From: JAGTVG01 sp965365275
GTDB lineage: Bacteria > Bacteroidota > Bacteroidia > Cytophagales > Cyclobacteriaceae
DNA length: 31,410 nt
Direction: 5' to 3'
Assembly: GCA_965365275.1 (NCBI GenBank)
Contig: CBDUBA010000044.1
Location: 1 to 31,410, forward strand
The notes beneath the pieces are model-generated. The model worked only from the letters and a program-made list of their open reading frames with translations, was not told the DNA's origin and did no database searches. Positions 1 to 8,600 of this stretch are shown here, piece after piece. The number at the start of each line of letters is the position of its first letter. Position 1 is the stretch's first letter. The position numbers and the translations under genes are program-made.

Positions 1-89
1 CGGATATTCAATATATCATTAATCCTTCCGGTATAAAGGAAAGGCCAAATGCACTTTTTGCAATCCTTCGCTGTAGCCTGACATTTTAA
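1..89 (+). CDS. C-terminal end of probable OprB-type carbohydrate porin (partial)
   Basis: An open frame enters from the left edge and ends with TAA at 87-89, giving only 28 visible residues. They begin DIQYIINPSG and end RCSLTF. The pattern 'D-[IL]-Q-Y-[IV]-[IV]-N-P-x-G', then 'NAL', then a last strand ending in Phe is what I recall for the C-terminus of carbohydrate-selective porins of the OprB family, and a terminal Phe is the usual outer-membrane barrel signature. The protein would form a beta-barrel passing sugars or other small solutes across the outer membrane. Everything upstream lies outside the window, so the family call rests on one motif; another outer-membrane barrel is possible. 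Confidence 0.6.
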   Translation, partial: DIQYIINPSGIKERPNALFAILRCSLTF

Positions 90-276
90 GTTTTGATTAT
101 ACCCGTGGAAGTCTGGATTACTTGATGATTTTTTCATATATTGAGATTCTATGTTTGATGAAAATCGTCGGGTATCATTCATTATATATGGCGATTTTGT
201 GGGGTATGCTATCTTGACGGGAATAGAGAAGGAAAATGTAAGAAAAAGACCATCGTGAACTTTCAAATTTAATTTT

Positions 277-822
277 ATGGATAGACGATCAACCCTGAAA
301 AAATTTGGATTGGCTACTTCAGCTATATGGCTTCCGACATTAAATTTTTCGAAAACAAAGATCCAGAATGGATGGCTTAATGAATTCAGACAAAGATGGA
401 ATGTCTCGGAATTGTATAACCGGGAAGTATTTATGGCCATGCCTGAGGAATACCTGGATTATAAACCTGTGCCGGATGTGATGTCTTTTGGAAAGCAATT
501 TTCACATCTATCCATGGGAATATCTGGATATGCCTCAATTATTCGGGGAGATGATGGTTTGGACGAACCAGGTTTAATGGATAGAAATATCATTTTTAAA
601 TATATGGAAAACTGTTCCGCTGAATTCACCAGCATGTTGGATGGCCTGGATGAGGAGCGATTGTATTCCAAAGAGCACAAGTATAAGGATGAGGAGATGT
701 GGAAGGATTTCTCCATAGCAGATATTTTATTGCTGGCCTATCATCATACCGCACACCATCGTGGTCAGGCTATAGTCTATTTGAGATTAAAGGGAATTGA
801 ACCTCCCAAATACCGGTTCTAG
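277..822 (+). CDS. exported DinB-like four-helix metal-binding protein
   Basis: The 181-residue product fits the DinB/YfiT-like superfamily, four-helix bundles that bind a divalent metal through three histidines and often act as thiol-dependent transferases or hydrolases. The visible metal triad is His77 (in FSHLS) and His157/His161 in the C-terminal HHTAHHRGQ motif, which is the DinB hallmark. The N-terminus (MDRRSTLKKFGLATSAIWLP) resembles a Tat signal: a twin arginine, a short basic stretch, then a hydrophobic segment. The protein is therefore probably exported, unlike typical cytosolic DinB proteins. The ATG at 277 is the natural start because it gives the complete signal. It converges on the metallo-beta-lactamase gene 56 bp away, which carries a similar signal. 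The substrate is unknown. Confidence 0.85.
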   Translation: MDRRSTLKKFGLATSAIWLPTLNFSKTKIQNGWLNEFRQRWNVSELYNREVFMAMPEEYLDYKPVPDVMSFGKQFSHLSMGISGYASIIRGDDGLDEPGLMDRNIIFKYMENCSAEFTSMLDGLDEERLYSKEHKYKDEEMWKDFSIADILLLAYHHTAHHRGQAIVYLRLKGIEPPKYRF

Positions 823-878
823 GCGAATCCAAGAGGAACTGCTTAAAATGACCAGGCAGAGATGAATAGGTTCGGATC

Positions 879-1733
879 TTACGAAATGTTCATTTTCTTG
901 CCCATGTGGACGATATGATAACGTTCCTGCAATGATCTTGAGAGTCTCAACTTAACCTCATACGGATAGGCATTGGTCCAGAATCGGTTTTCAGGAGTAA
1001 CCTTAAAGGTATCCCGGTGTTGAGGGAAAATATACTCCGGTTCAAGGGCATTTATAAGAATTACAGATCTCTCAATATAGGTGTTATGTTCTGTTGGAGA
1101 GAAAAACAATACATCGATATCTTCCAGAAATAATTGGTCTTCCAGCAGTACTGAATCTCCCATTTGTAGAAAACGTTTGCCTCCCAGGGTGATCACATAC
1201 CCGCAATCCTGGAGGTTTGCCTCATAATATACTGCGTAATTACGGTTCCCATGGATTGCCCGTATCGCCTCGACTTTAACGTCACCAATATGAAAAGCGG
1301 ATCGGGGTTTTGCTATCTGTATCCTTTCTTCCGGAATTCGGATCTCTTCCCTGGCTGCCTTCAGACAACTCTCGGGCAGCACGAATTTACAGGCGCCTTC
1401 TGATACCAGAATCCTGGATGTTTCACGCTCAAAATGGTCACTGTGTTCATGGGTTACAAATGAGATGTTCAGTTCAGATGCAAGTTCCGCAGCAGTAACC
1501 GGTGAAATCACTTCCCTGGCTTTCGTCTCAAGCGGAAGGTCAGTCCCAATCAATATATTGTCAGATTTGATCAGCCAGCCGTTGTGCCCTACCCACCATA
1601 CAGCAAGCCCTTTATTATGAGCTCGGATCTCGTCAATGAGCCTGGAATCTATTTTGGATTTTACATGAAAGCCCGGAAGGAACATGCCCATCCCAAGCAT
1701 GATTGAATTCTTAATTGACTGACGCCTGTTCAT
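879..1733 (-). CDS. exported metallo-beta-lactamase-fold hydrolase
   Basis: This 284-residue protein has the complete binuclear metal site of the metallo-beta-lactamase fold: the HxHxDH motif at 95-100 (HEHSDH), His161, Asp193 (in QMGDSV) and His239 (in FPQHRD). The overall arrangement resembles UlaG-like or L-ascorbate-lactonase-like members and other Zn-dependent hydrolases of unknown substrate rather than true beta-lactamases. The N-terminus (MNRRQSIKNSIMLGMGMFLP) is a Tat-like signal with a twin arginine, so the folded metalloenzyme is probably exported to the periplasm. It lies convergent to the DinB-like gene and 161 bp downstream of a small secreted protein on the same strand. No substrate can be assigned from sequence. 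Confidence 0.88.
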   Translation of the reverse strand: MNRRQSIKNSIMLGMGMFLPGFHVKSKIDSRLIDEIRAHNKGLAVWWVGHNGWLIKSDNILIGTDLPLETKAREVISPVTAAELASELNISFVTHEHSDHFERETSRILVSEGACKFVLPESCLKAAREEIRIPEERIQIAKPRSAFHIGDVKVEAIRAIHGNRNYAVYYEANLQDCGYVITLGGKRFLQMGDSVLLEDQLFLEDIDVLFFSPTEHNTYIERSVILINALEPEYIFPQHRDTFKVTPENRFWTNAYPYEVKLRLSRSLQERYHIVHMGKKMNIS

Positions 1734-1894
1734 ATTATTATCGGTGTGAATTTTCCTTTTCTTTTTACTTTATTTCACACTAAAATATGTAAAAAACAGG
1801 CTTAATTCAATATATAATCCTGGAATGGTTGTCGAATGTTTTGAATACAAATATCAACCTGCTAAAGAGCCATCAATTGGATCAGGCATCTTGC

Positions 1895-2329
1895 CTATTT
1901 TTTCCCCTTTGCTTTTCCGTTGCCTTTTCCATTATTTTTTCCCTTATTCTTTGCATTATTTTTTAAAGCATGGAACTCGGGAGAACCCGGTTTTATACCC
2001 AATTCCTTGGCCATCACACCCCAACCTTTATCCTTATGGACCGTATAGACAGCAACGACCTGGTCTATACTCTTATGTGTAATACTGGCGATCTCGGCTG
2101 TAAGATATATATCACCGGCACTCATGCCAATCTCTGCAGACAGATAGTCTATTTTTTTCTCTGATATATTATATCCCATGCTGATATCTGTTTTGAATGC
2201 GCCGAAATCCAGTCTGGCATTTGCATCGAGCGTAACCAGAGAGTGATTGAGTTCGGGATCACTGGAATAATATTGGGCCTGTGCTGAATAGAAGCACAAA
2301 ACGAGACAAATGATAATTAAGTGTTTCAT
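1895..2329 (-). CDS. small secreted protein with Lys/Asn/Gly-rich tail, function unknown
   Basis: The 144-residue product starts with a clear Sec signal peptide (MKHLIIICLVLCFYSAQAQ), cleaved after about residue 17-19. The mature part has a short region with alternating hydrophobic and polar residues (about 30-75), then a helical stretch containing KGWGVMAKELGIKPG. It ends in a low-complexity tail of Lys, Asn and Gly repeats (about 124-144). Secreted proteins with a 'GWG.[MI]AKE[LM]GI' block occur in Bacteroidota and Proteobacteria without known function; that is recollection, not a search. The basic tail could bind nucleic acid or anionic polysaccharide. Two exact 14-bp direct repeats lie 20-53 bp upstream of its start. 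Confidence 0.75.
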   Translation of the reverse strand: MKHLIIICLVLCFYSAQAQYYSSDPELNHSLVTLDANARLDFGAFKTDISMGYNISEKKIDYLSAEIGMSAGDIYLTAEIASITHKSIDQVVAVYTVHKDKGWGVMAKELGIKPGSPEFHALKNNAKNKGKNNGKGNGKAKGKK

Positions 2330-2348
2330 AGCTGTATTAAAAATTATT

Positions 2349-2382
2349 AATGTCTACCTGTAAATATGAATGTCTACCTGTA
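2349..2382 (-). promoter_or_regulatory. pair of exact 14-bp direct repeats upstream of the small secreted protein gene
   Basis: The 14-mer AATGTCTACCTGTA occurs at 2349-2362 and again at 2369-2382, with a period of exactly 20 bp (about two helical turns). The pair sits 20-53 bp upstream of the start codon of the minus-strand gene at 2329. Two identical sites on the same helix face suit cooperative binding by a dimeric regulator. LytTR-type and some response-regulator sites have a similar spacing, but I do not recognise this consensus. The site may lie in the promoter or the 5' leader. Confidence 0.45.
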
Positions 2383-2465
2383 TATAACGTATCCTTCAAA
2401 GAACTTATTATAATCCAGATCTAAGTTGGGGCAGCTAACACAGTATTATAGCAGACCTTTCCCGG

Positions 2466-2531
2466 ATAAAAGAAAATATCCTGATATATAATCCAAATCA
2501 AAACCAGATTTGTTAATAATTATCAGGATAT
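2466..2531 (-). terminator. long-stem intrinsic terminator of the TonB receptor operon
   Basis: ATATCCTGATA (2476-2486) and TATCAGGATAT (2521-2531) form a perfect 11-bp stem. The intervening loop holds a second small stem (AAATC/GATTT). Read on the minus strand, the structure is followed at once by TTTTCTTTT. It lies about 70 bp downstream of the stop codon at 2602 and is the first terminator-like signal after the receptor operon. The 34-nt loop is unusually long for a simple terminator. Confidence 0.5.
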
Positions 2532-2560
2532 AATCCTCCGACAATTAATCCTCCGACAAT
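2531..2560. repeat. perfect tandem duplication of a 15-bp unit
   Basis: The unit TAATCCTCCGACAAT occurs twice head to tail (2531-2545 and 2546-2560) without mismatch. It lies in the 3' untranslated region between the stop codon at 2602 and the hairpin at 2476-2531. It is probably a recent slippage duplication; only two copies are present. Confidence 0.85.
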
Positions 2561-2601
2561 TTTTCAAAGCAGACTAGCTGTCAATACCAGCATGGAGGAT
2601 A

Positions 2602-3246
2602 TTAGTTTTGACATTGTTGCTTAAAGATATGAACCAGATTCTGCCCCCAGGCAGGCTGGAATGGTTCAGATCCGACATTATCAGGTTGCTCAAATAATTT
2701 CGCTGCTTCATCAAACATGGCGCACGGTTCAGAAGTATCCTGACCCATGTAATTAGCAGAGCCAAATTTGAATTGCCCGAGCATCAATACGGCCCTCGGA
2801 TTTTGGTTGTTGAGGGTATAGGCCTGATTGAGAATCATACCACAATCCATCCCTAATTCCATGCCCCTGTCTAATGAAACCGACATACGGATCATAATCA
2901 AAAAACCCTCCAGGGCCAGCCTTTCGGACTCATCATGTTCTAGTTCTTCAATGGCATCAAGGTTCAGTTGGGCTGCATCCAGAAACGGATCTTTCTTTTG
3001 CAGATCTTCCTCCATGGAAGCCATCATTACTTTTGCATAGGCAGCATGATACTGAGGAAGCCATTTGTCTTTTTCAATTTCCCCGATCCGGTCAAATTGA
3101 TTGGCTGCCTGCCGGAGGTCATCCATTGTTGTGGCTTGATTCAATCCCTCAAGAGCTTTTTTCATGGCTTTCTCGTAATTACTTTCACCGTAAGAAAATA
3201 AGGGATTTAAAATGATTGCGATTAATAATGCTGTTAATGTTCTCAT
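2602..3246 (-). CDS. periplasmic helical-repeat (TPR-like) protein
   Basis: The 214-residue product begins with a Sec signal (MRTLTALLIAIILNPLFSYG), so the mature protein is periplasmic or surface-linked. The rest is almost entirely helical, with TPR-like spacing of small and aromatic residues: a block near 25-80 (EKAMKKALEGL, then QYHAAYAKVMM), one near 90-120 and one near 138-190 (NPRAVLMLGQFKFGSANY). Two cysteines near the C-terminus could pair. The gene follows the TonB-dependent receptor by only 19 bp on the same strand and is almost certainly co-transcribed with it, so a partner role in the receptor's uptake process is likely. No enzymatic motif is visible, and its exact task is unknown. 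Confidence 0.75.
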   Translation of the reverse strand: MRTLTALLIAIILNPLFSYGESNYEKAMKKALEGLNQATTMDDLRQAANQFDRIGEIEKDKWLPQYHAAYAKVMMASMEEDLQKKDPFLDAAQLNLDAIEELEHDESERLALEGFLIMIRMSVSLDRGMELGMDCGMILNQAYTLNNQNPRAVLMLGQFKFGSANYMGQDTSEPCAMFDEAAKLFEQPDNVGSEPFQPAWGQNLVHIFKQQCQN

Positions 3247-3265
3247 AATTTTGATTTGTTTTGTT

Positions 3266-5443
3266 TTATAATGACCTTAATTGATTCATAACACCGTTCT
3301 TGCTCAGGGTAATGGTTACACCAATCAATATAAATCTTTTGGCTGGCGGTATAATGGCCCTCCGATTATAGAGGCCATCTTCATTGATGGTTTGTCCATA
3401 TTCATATCCAAATACGTTATTAACACCGAATACATTGGTGCACATCAGGAATACACCGATGTTTTCAGATAGCATATGCGCCAGAGTTAAACTGAGATCA
3501 TGAAAACTTTTAGTCCGGCCCATATTAAAGCCCACGGTATTCAGATCATTGTAAGGCCTTGGAGAGGCATATGTGTATGTCCCACTAAGGAAGGATCTGA
3601 GCCGGGGAAAGAATTGCTTATAAGCAATCGAAATATTATGTTTAGAGGCAAATATCGGTATGGATCTTTCAGGGAAGTCCCTGTAATCCCTTTCGGTATC
3701 CAGAAATGAATAGGAGATCCAGTAATCCACATGCTTCAGGCTGCTGTAACTATCCCGCCAGAAAATATCAAATCCCCTGGCGTAACCGCTTCCCGTATTA
3801 TAATAACTTGAAGGATCATACATGGCATCCGGGTCGTATTTGACGAGGTTTTTATATTGTTTATAGTATCCTTCAATCCTGAATGTTTTTCCTTTATCAA
3901 TGAATTGATAATTCAGTATATAATGATTGGATGACTCATTGCCCAGATTATTTACAATCCGCAGAAGATCCTCATTTGGGGATTGTTGGAATGAACCATA
4001 AGCAAATGAAACACTCGCCCTGTTTCCTAATTTGTATGCAAGGGACATCCTGGGATCTAGGGCGTATTCACCGTTGAGACGTGAATATTCTGAACGGATA
4101 CCGATCCTGGCAAGCAGATCACTGGTGATATAAATATCTGCCTCAAGGAAGGTTGCCAGTATCCATTCTCTGAATGACAAGGTGTTGATCAATTCCTCAC
4201 TATAACTTGAAAAAGAAAATTCATTGTCTCTCAGAAATACATCCATCCCGGAATTTACGGATACAAGACTGTTAATATCACCTGAAAAAGCTAATTTCAA
4301 CTGACCACCGGAGGTTTCATCCTTTACCCTGGCTGTATCAAATGAATATACATCATGGTTTATCGAGTAAGAAAATCCGGTTAGATATGACCATTTTTTG
4401 CCTATGGAATTTTTATATGAGGTATTGAAATATCCATATAGATTATCAAGTTTAAGGGGGATCTTTTGCCCCGGATCATCAATGCTGTACTGATACATTT
4501 GAGAATTGGACCAGGTATAATTCCCGTAGGCCTTTATTATCCCCGATCTTCCGATTTTATTCCTGAAAACCAGGTTAGCATCCACCGATTCAGGGGGATC
4601 CACCCAATCAATATTTTGTGGAATAACAGCATAATATGGTTGCATGTTAAAATACCCTACTTTGCCAGCCAACGAAGTCTTATCAGTAGACAGACATTGA
4701 GCCGCTTCAACTCCAAATGGGATAAATGTCAGATCTGTTCTGGTCTGGTCTGCTTTTTCTTTTGTGCTAAGTATCAGTGCAGAAGACAGACCCTGGCCAT
4801 ATTCAGCTGAATAGCCTCCGGTACTGAAACTGGTCCCCTTGAACATAAATGGGGAGAACCGGTTGCGGGTTGGTGTATTTGGGATTGTGGTATGATATGG
4901 ATTTATGACCCTCATCCCATCTATAAAAGTTTGTGTCTCATAATCGTCGCCACCGCGAACATATAGTTTTCCCTCTTCCCCAACTGTCTGGGTACCCGGC
5001 AGGGTATTGAGGACACCGGCAATATCTCCGGTGGCCCCGGCGGTGGTAACAATATCCAGTTCCTTGAGTATGGTTCTTTTGTTTTCCCCCCCGGCTTCAA
5101 ATGATCCAGCTGTTATTGTAATCATATCCATCTGGTTTGAGGCTTCAACCATAGTAATATTTAATAATGGAGAATCTTTGCTAACGTCGATTGGAACATG
5201 AATGTCCTCATAGCCGATATACTTTACAATCAGTATTTGTGATCCTTTACCATCGAAATCAAATTTGAAGTACCCTTCATGATTACTGCTTGATCCATCA
5301 TAGGTTCCTTCAATGAAAATGTTAGCACCTATTACCGGATTGTTTTTATCGTCAGTAATCTTCCCCTGGATGATTGTCTGACTTCGTACTATGCAAGGGA
5401 TAAGAAGAAATATGCAGATTATATATGTTATCGATCTATACAT
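3266..5443 (-). CDS. TonB-dependent outer-membrane receptor with carboxypeptidase-regulatory-like N-terminus
   Basis: This 725-residue protein imports a substrate across the outer membrane using energy from TonB/ExbBD. A signal peptide (about 1-21) is followed by a beta-sandwich of the carboxypeptidase D regulatory-like type (about 22-100, with GKITDDKNNPVIGANIFIEG). The plug domain (about 110-230) contains the characteristic LYVRGGDDYETQTFIDG stretch, and the remainder is a barrel of alternating aromatic strands. It is shorter than SusC-type receptors and has no SusD partner, so an iron chelate, cofactor, peptide or small oligosaccharide is more likely than starch-like glycans. The last barrel strand (FILIGVTITLSK) is followed by a polar tail of about 10 residues instead of ending in an aromatic residue. 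The downstream helical-repeat gene completes the operon. Confidence 0.93.
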   Translation of the reverse strand: MYRSITYIICIFLLIPCIVRSQTIIQGKITDDKNNPVIGANIFIEGTYDGSSSNHEGYFKFDFDGKGSQILIVKYIGYEDIHVPIDVSKDSPLLNITMVEASNQMDMITITAGSFEAGGENKRTILKELDIVTTAGATGDIAGVLNTLPGTQTVGEEGKLYVRGGDDYETQTFIDGMRVINPYHTTIPNTPTRNRFSPFMFKGTSFSTGGYSAEYGQGLSSALILSTKEKADQTRTDLTFIPFGVEAAQCLSTDKTSLAGKVGYFNMQPYYAVIPQNIDWVDPPESVDANLVFRNKIGRSGIIKAYGNYTWSNSQMYQYSIDDPGQKIPLKLDNLYGYFNTSYKNSIGKKWSYLTGFSYSINHDVYSFDTARVKDETSGGQLKLAFSGDINSLVSVNSGMDVFLRDNEFSFSSYSEELINTLSFREWILATFLEADIYITSDLLARIGIRSEYSRLNGEYALDPRMSLAYKLGNRASVSFAYGSFQQSPNEDLLRIVNNLGNESSNHYILNYQFIDKGKTFRIEGYYKQYKNLVKYDPDAMYDPSSYYNTGSGYARGFDIFWRDSYSSLKHVDYWISYSFLDTERDYRDFPERSIPIFASKHNISIAYKQFFPRLRSFLSGTYTYASPRPYNDLNTVGFNMGRTKSFHDLSLTLAHMLSENIGVFLMCTNVFGVNNVFGYEYGQTINEDGLYNRRAIIPPAKRFILIGVTITLSKNGVMNQLRSL

Positions 5444-5447
5444 TTAA

Positions 5448-5466
5448 TGTCAATTAAATATTGACA
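5448..5466 (-). promoter_or_regulatory. perfect palindrome touching the TonB receptor start codon
   Basis: TGTCAAT-N5-ATTGACA forms a perfect 7-5-7 inverted repeat whose inner edge is 4 bp upstream of the receptor's ATG (5443-5441 on the minus strand). It resembles a dimeric repressor operator. Because it lies inside the ribosome-landing region it could instead act in RNA as a weak hairpin masking initiation. No second copy was noticed in the window. Confidence 0.45.
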
Positions 5467-5662
5467 CTAAATTCAATCAGATTTTCTTAAAGAGGAAAAA
5501 AAAATCGCGGAGCAGTTGATTTATCCTGCTAAACCGTATATTATCTGATTTTGGACGGGCAACAGCTTCAGGTTATATCAGATGACTGATGACCTAGTTT
5601 ACTTTTATTTTCTTCTTATTTACATCCAGTATTTATATTGTAATTCTGACGAGCAAATTGGA

Positions 5663-8600
5663 TCAATGCTTCTTAAATTCGTTCAGGATCTTTTTGGCCT
5701 CTATAAGATCAGCTGAGTCATGCCCTTCCTTAAACCAGTCATATATTCCTTTCAATAATCCATAAGCTTCCCCTGTTTTCCCTTGCTTTTCCCAAAGCAT
5801 TGCCAGGGCCATAGCAGCACGAAGTTCGAAGGTTTTTGCTTTTTGGTTACTGGCCAGTTTTAAAGCCTGATTAAAATTCTCTTCAACTTCAGTATCCGGT
5901 TTATTAAGTGCCTGCAGCGAGAGGCCCTTGATCCTGTACAATTCAGCAATATTCATACATGAACCTGTCTTTTTTATATGATCCAGGATCTTTTTGATCC
6001 AATCCAAAGCGGATTCCTGATCCCCGATGCGGTGAAAGAGTTCAGCGATAAAAGGCGCCATCGATACCGCAAAGGCTTTAAAGCCTATATCAAAACAGAT
6101 ATTAATAAGCTGTACTGCTGTATCAAAAGATGCCTGGTCTCCCTGGAATGCTTTGGCAATATAATAATAGACCTCTGCAGTGAGTGTAAAAATGGGATCT
6201 CCGAACTTCCTGACTATGGGCAAATATTCCTGCATAACCCTTTCAGCAGCCTGCCATTCCATGGAGTACAAACTATATATTGCAGGAAATGTATAAATAT
6301 GGTAAAGGGTCATTGAATCTTTATGATCTTTTGCATAGGCAAGATGTTGATCGGACAGTTTTTTTGCCTGATCCATATAGCCCATTATCTGAAGACAAAG
6401 CATTTGCCAGGCCTTGGCGCCTATCTGGATATACCCGCTTGGTGCCAGTTCCCATGGAAAGGGTAAATCCGGATTGAATAAATCTATAACCCGTGAAAAG
6501 CCTTTATTCGCCTTTTCGAATTCACCTTTAATGATTGCCCCATCAGTTAGCTGGTTAACCACCAGTTCAAACCAATATCCGTTTTCCGGATCCCGGGTCA
6601 ATGGCCAGATATAATCAGATATTTTACGCATCGACTTATAATCCTCCGTGTTGAAGTAATAGGAAAGTAAATTTAGCAGGATGAGGGCCAATTTAGGATT
6701 TACATCTATTTTTTGAGCTATTTCCCTGGCCTGGTCAAAGGTCTCTTTTACTTTGGGATGGGGAAATCCATGAGAGACCACAAAAGTACCTCCAAGAGTC
6801 AATCGAAAATCCAATTCCAGGTTGTTGCGATCCGTTTCACTTTGAACGTGATGCAACAGAGCCAATCCTTTTTCGAGATGAGCAATGGCTTCCTGTGCTG
6901 CATTTTTCTGGCTGGCCATCTGTCCGGCTTTTAACCACAAGGGGATTGCCTGAAGGGGTTTCCCGGCTTCTGTGTAATGATGAGCCACCAGTTCTGGTTG
7001 AATTCCTGTAATGTCCTTGAATTGGTTTTCCAGCACATCAGCCACGCGGTTATGGAGTTGTTGTCTTTTCCTTTTCAGCAGGGATTCATAGGCTGCATCC
7101 TGGATCAGGGCGTGTTTGAACTGATATACCTTTTCCTGATCGTTTCCTTCCTGATACAGTATTTCCAAATCTATTAGTTTGTACAGGGAATCTTCAAGGT
7201 TTTCGGAATGGTGTGGGACCATCGCATGCAGCATATCAGCTGAAAATTCACGACCCAGAACCGATCCCACCTGAACGATCTCTTTCACTTCATCGAGCCG
7301 GTCCAGACGGGCAAGCAAGGAGTCCTGTAAAGTAGAAGGAATAGACAAGGAACCGATAGAGCCGGTGAGTTCAAAGCCATCTTCTTTCTCAATAAGCAGG
7401 CCTGATTCCATAATGGTCTTGGTAATTTCCTCTATGAATAAAGGGACTCCCTCTGTTTTTTCTGCGATCTGATCAAGAATGTCATCCGGAAGTGATTTGC
7501 CATTTGATTGGTGGTGGCATATCTCCATCATATCGTCCGGTGACAGCCGCTGAAGATTGATCGTTGTTATATCAGACCCTTTCTGCCACTCAGTTTTAAA
7601 TCCCGGACGGGTGGTACACAGGGTAAGCAGATTTTTACCATTGGTCTGTGTAATGAAGTGTTTCAACCATTCCAGGGAGGAAGCGTCTGTCCATTGCAGG
7701 TCTTCCCACACGAAAAGCAGGGGTTGTAATTCTGCTTTTGCTAAGATCAATTGCGTTATGCATTCCATGATTTTTTGCCTTTTAGCGAAAGGGCTCATAA
7801 CCAACCAGGGATATTTCTCAGATGGAATGGAAAGGAATTCAGCCAGCAAGGGCAAAAAAGTCTTTAAGTCAAATTTCAATTCTATCAGCAGTTTTTCTAA
7901 TCTTTCGATCTTATCCTCTGATGTATCCCGGACTCCGAGATCCAAAAAATTCTTTTCAATCATCTCAATGATCGGGTAAAAGGCACTATTTTGCTGATAC
8001 GCAGAACTTCTTGCAATGGCCAGCTTACTATTCATATCATTTTCAATCAAGGCCTCCATAGTGTCCACCAGTCTTGATTTTCCAATGCCGGCTTCCCCAT
8101 GAAGTACGACTGTATTGTTAATTCCATTTTTTGTTCTCTCCCAGAGATCGGTAAGGATGTTTATCTCGTTATTCCGACCTACAAGGGGTGACAAGCCCCT
8201 TTTTTTGGCTACGTCCAGACGGGTGATGGCATCGCTTTCATGCAGGACCTGGAAGATTTCCATGTGTTCGGATATCCCTTTCAGTGGATGCTTTCCAATG
8301 CTTTTCACCTCGAACCAACCATATACCAGTTTATGGACTTGGGGACTCATAACAATTCCGTTTTCAGGCGCTAATCCTTCAAGACGGGCTGCAATATTTA
8401 CAGCCTCTCCCAGGGCAAGGTGATCATCGACTACGACCAATCCGGTATGAATTCCGATCCGTACATTCACCTCAGTTTTTCCTTCAGCTTTCCATTGCCT
8501 GTTGGATTCAGCCATAGCCTTCAGTATGTCTAATCCCGTACGCACGCCAGCCCTGGGTGCGTCTTCCAACCCTTCCGGGTAACCAAAATATACCAGAAGT

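Noticed and set aside
151..258. 35-codon plus-strand frame starting ATGTTTGATGAAAATCG
   Set aside because: No start-region signal and no recognisable similarity; the length is within chance expectation for an AT-rich gap.
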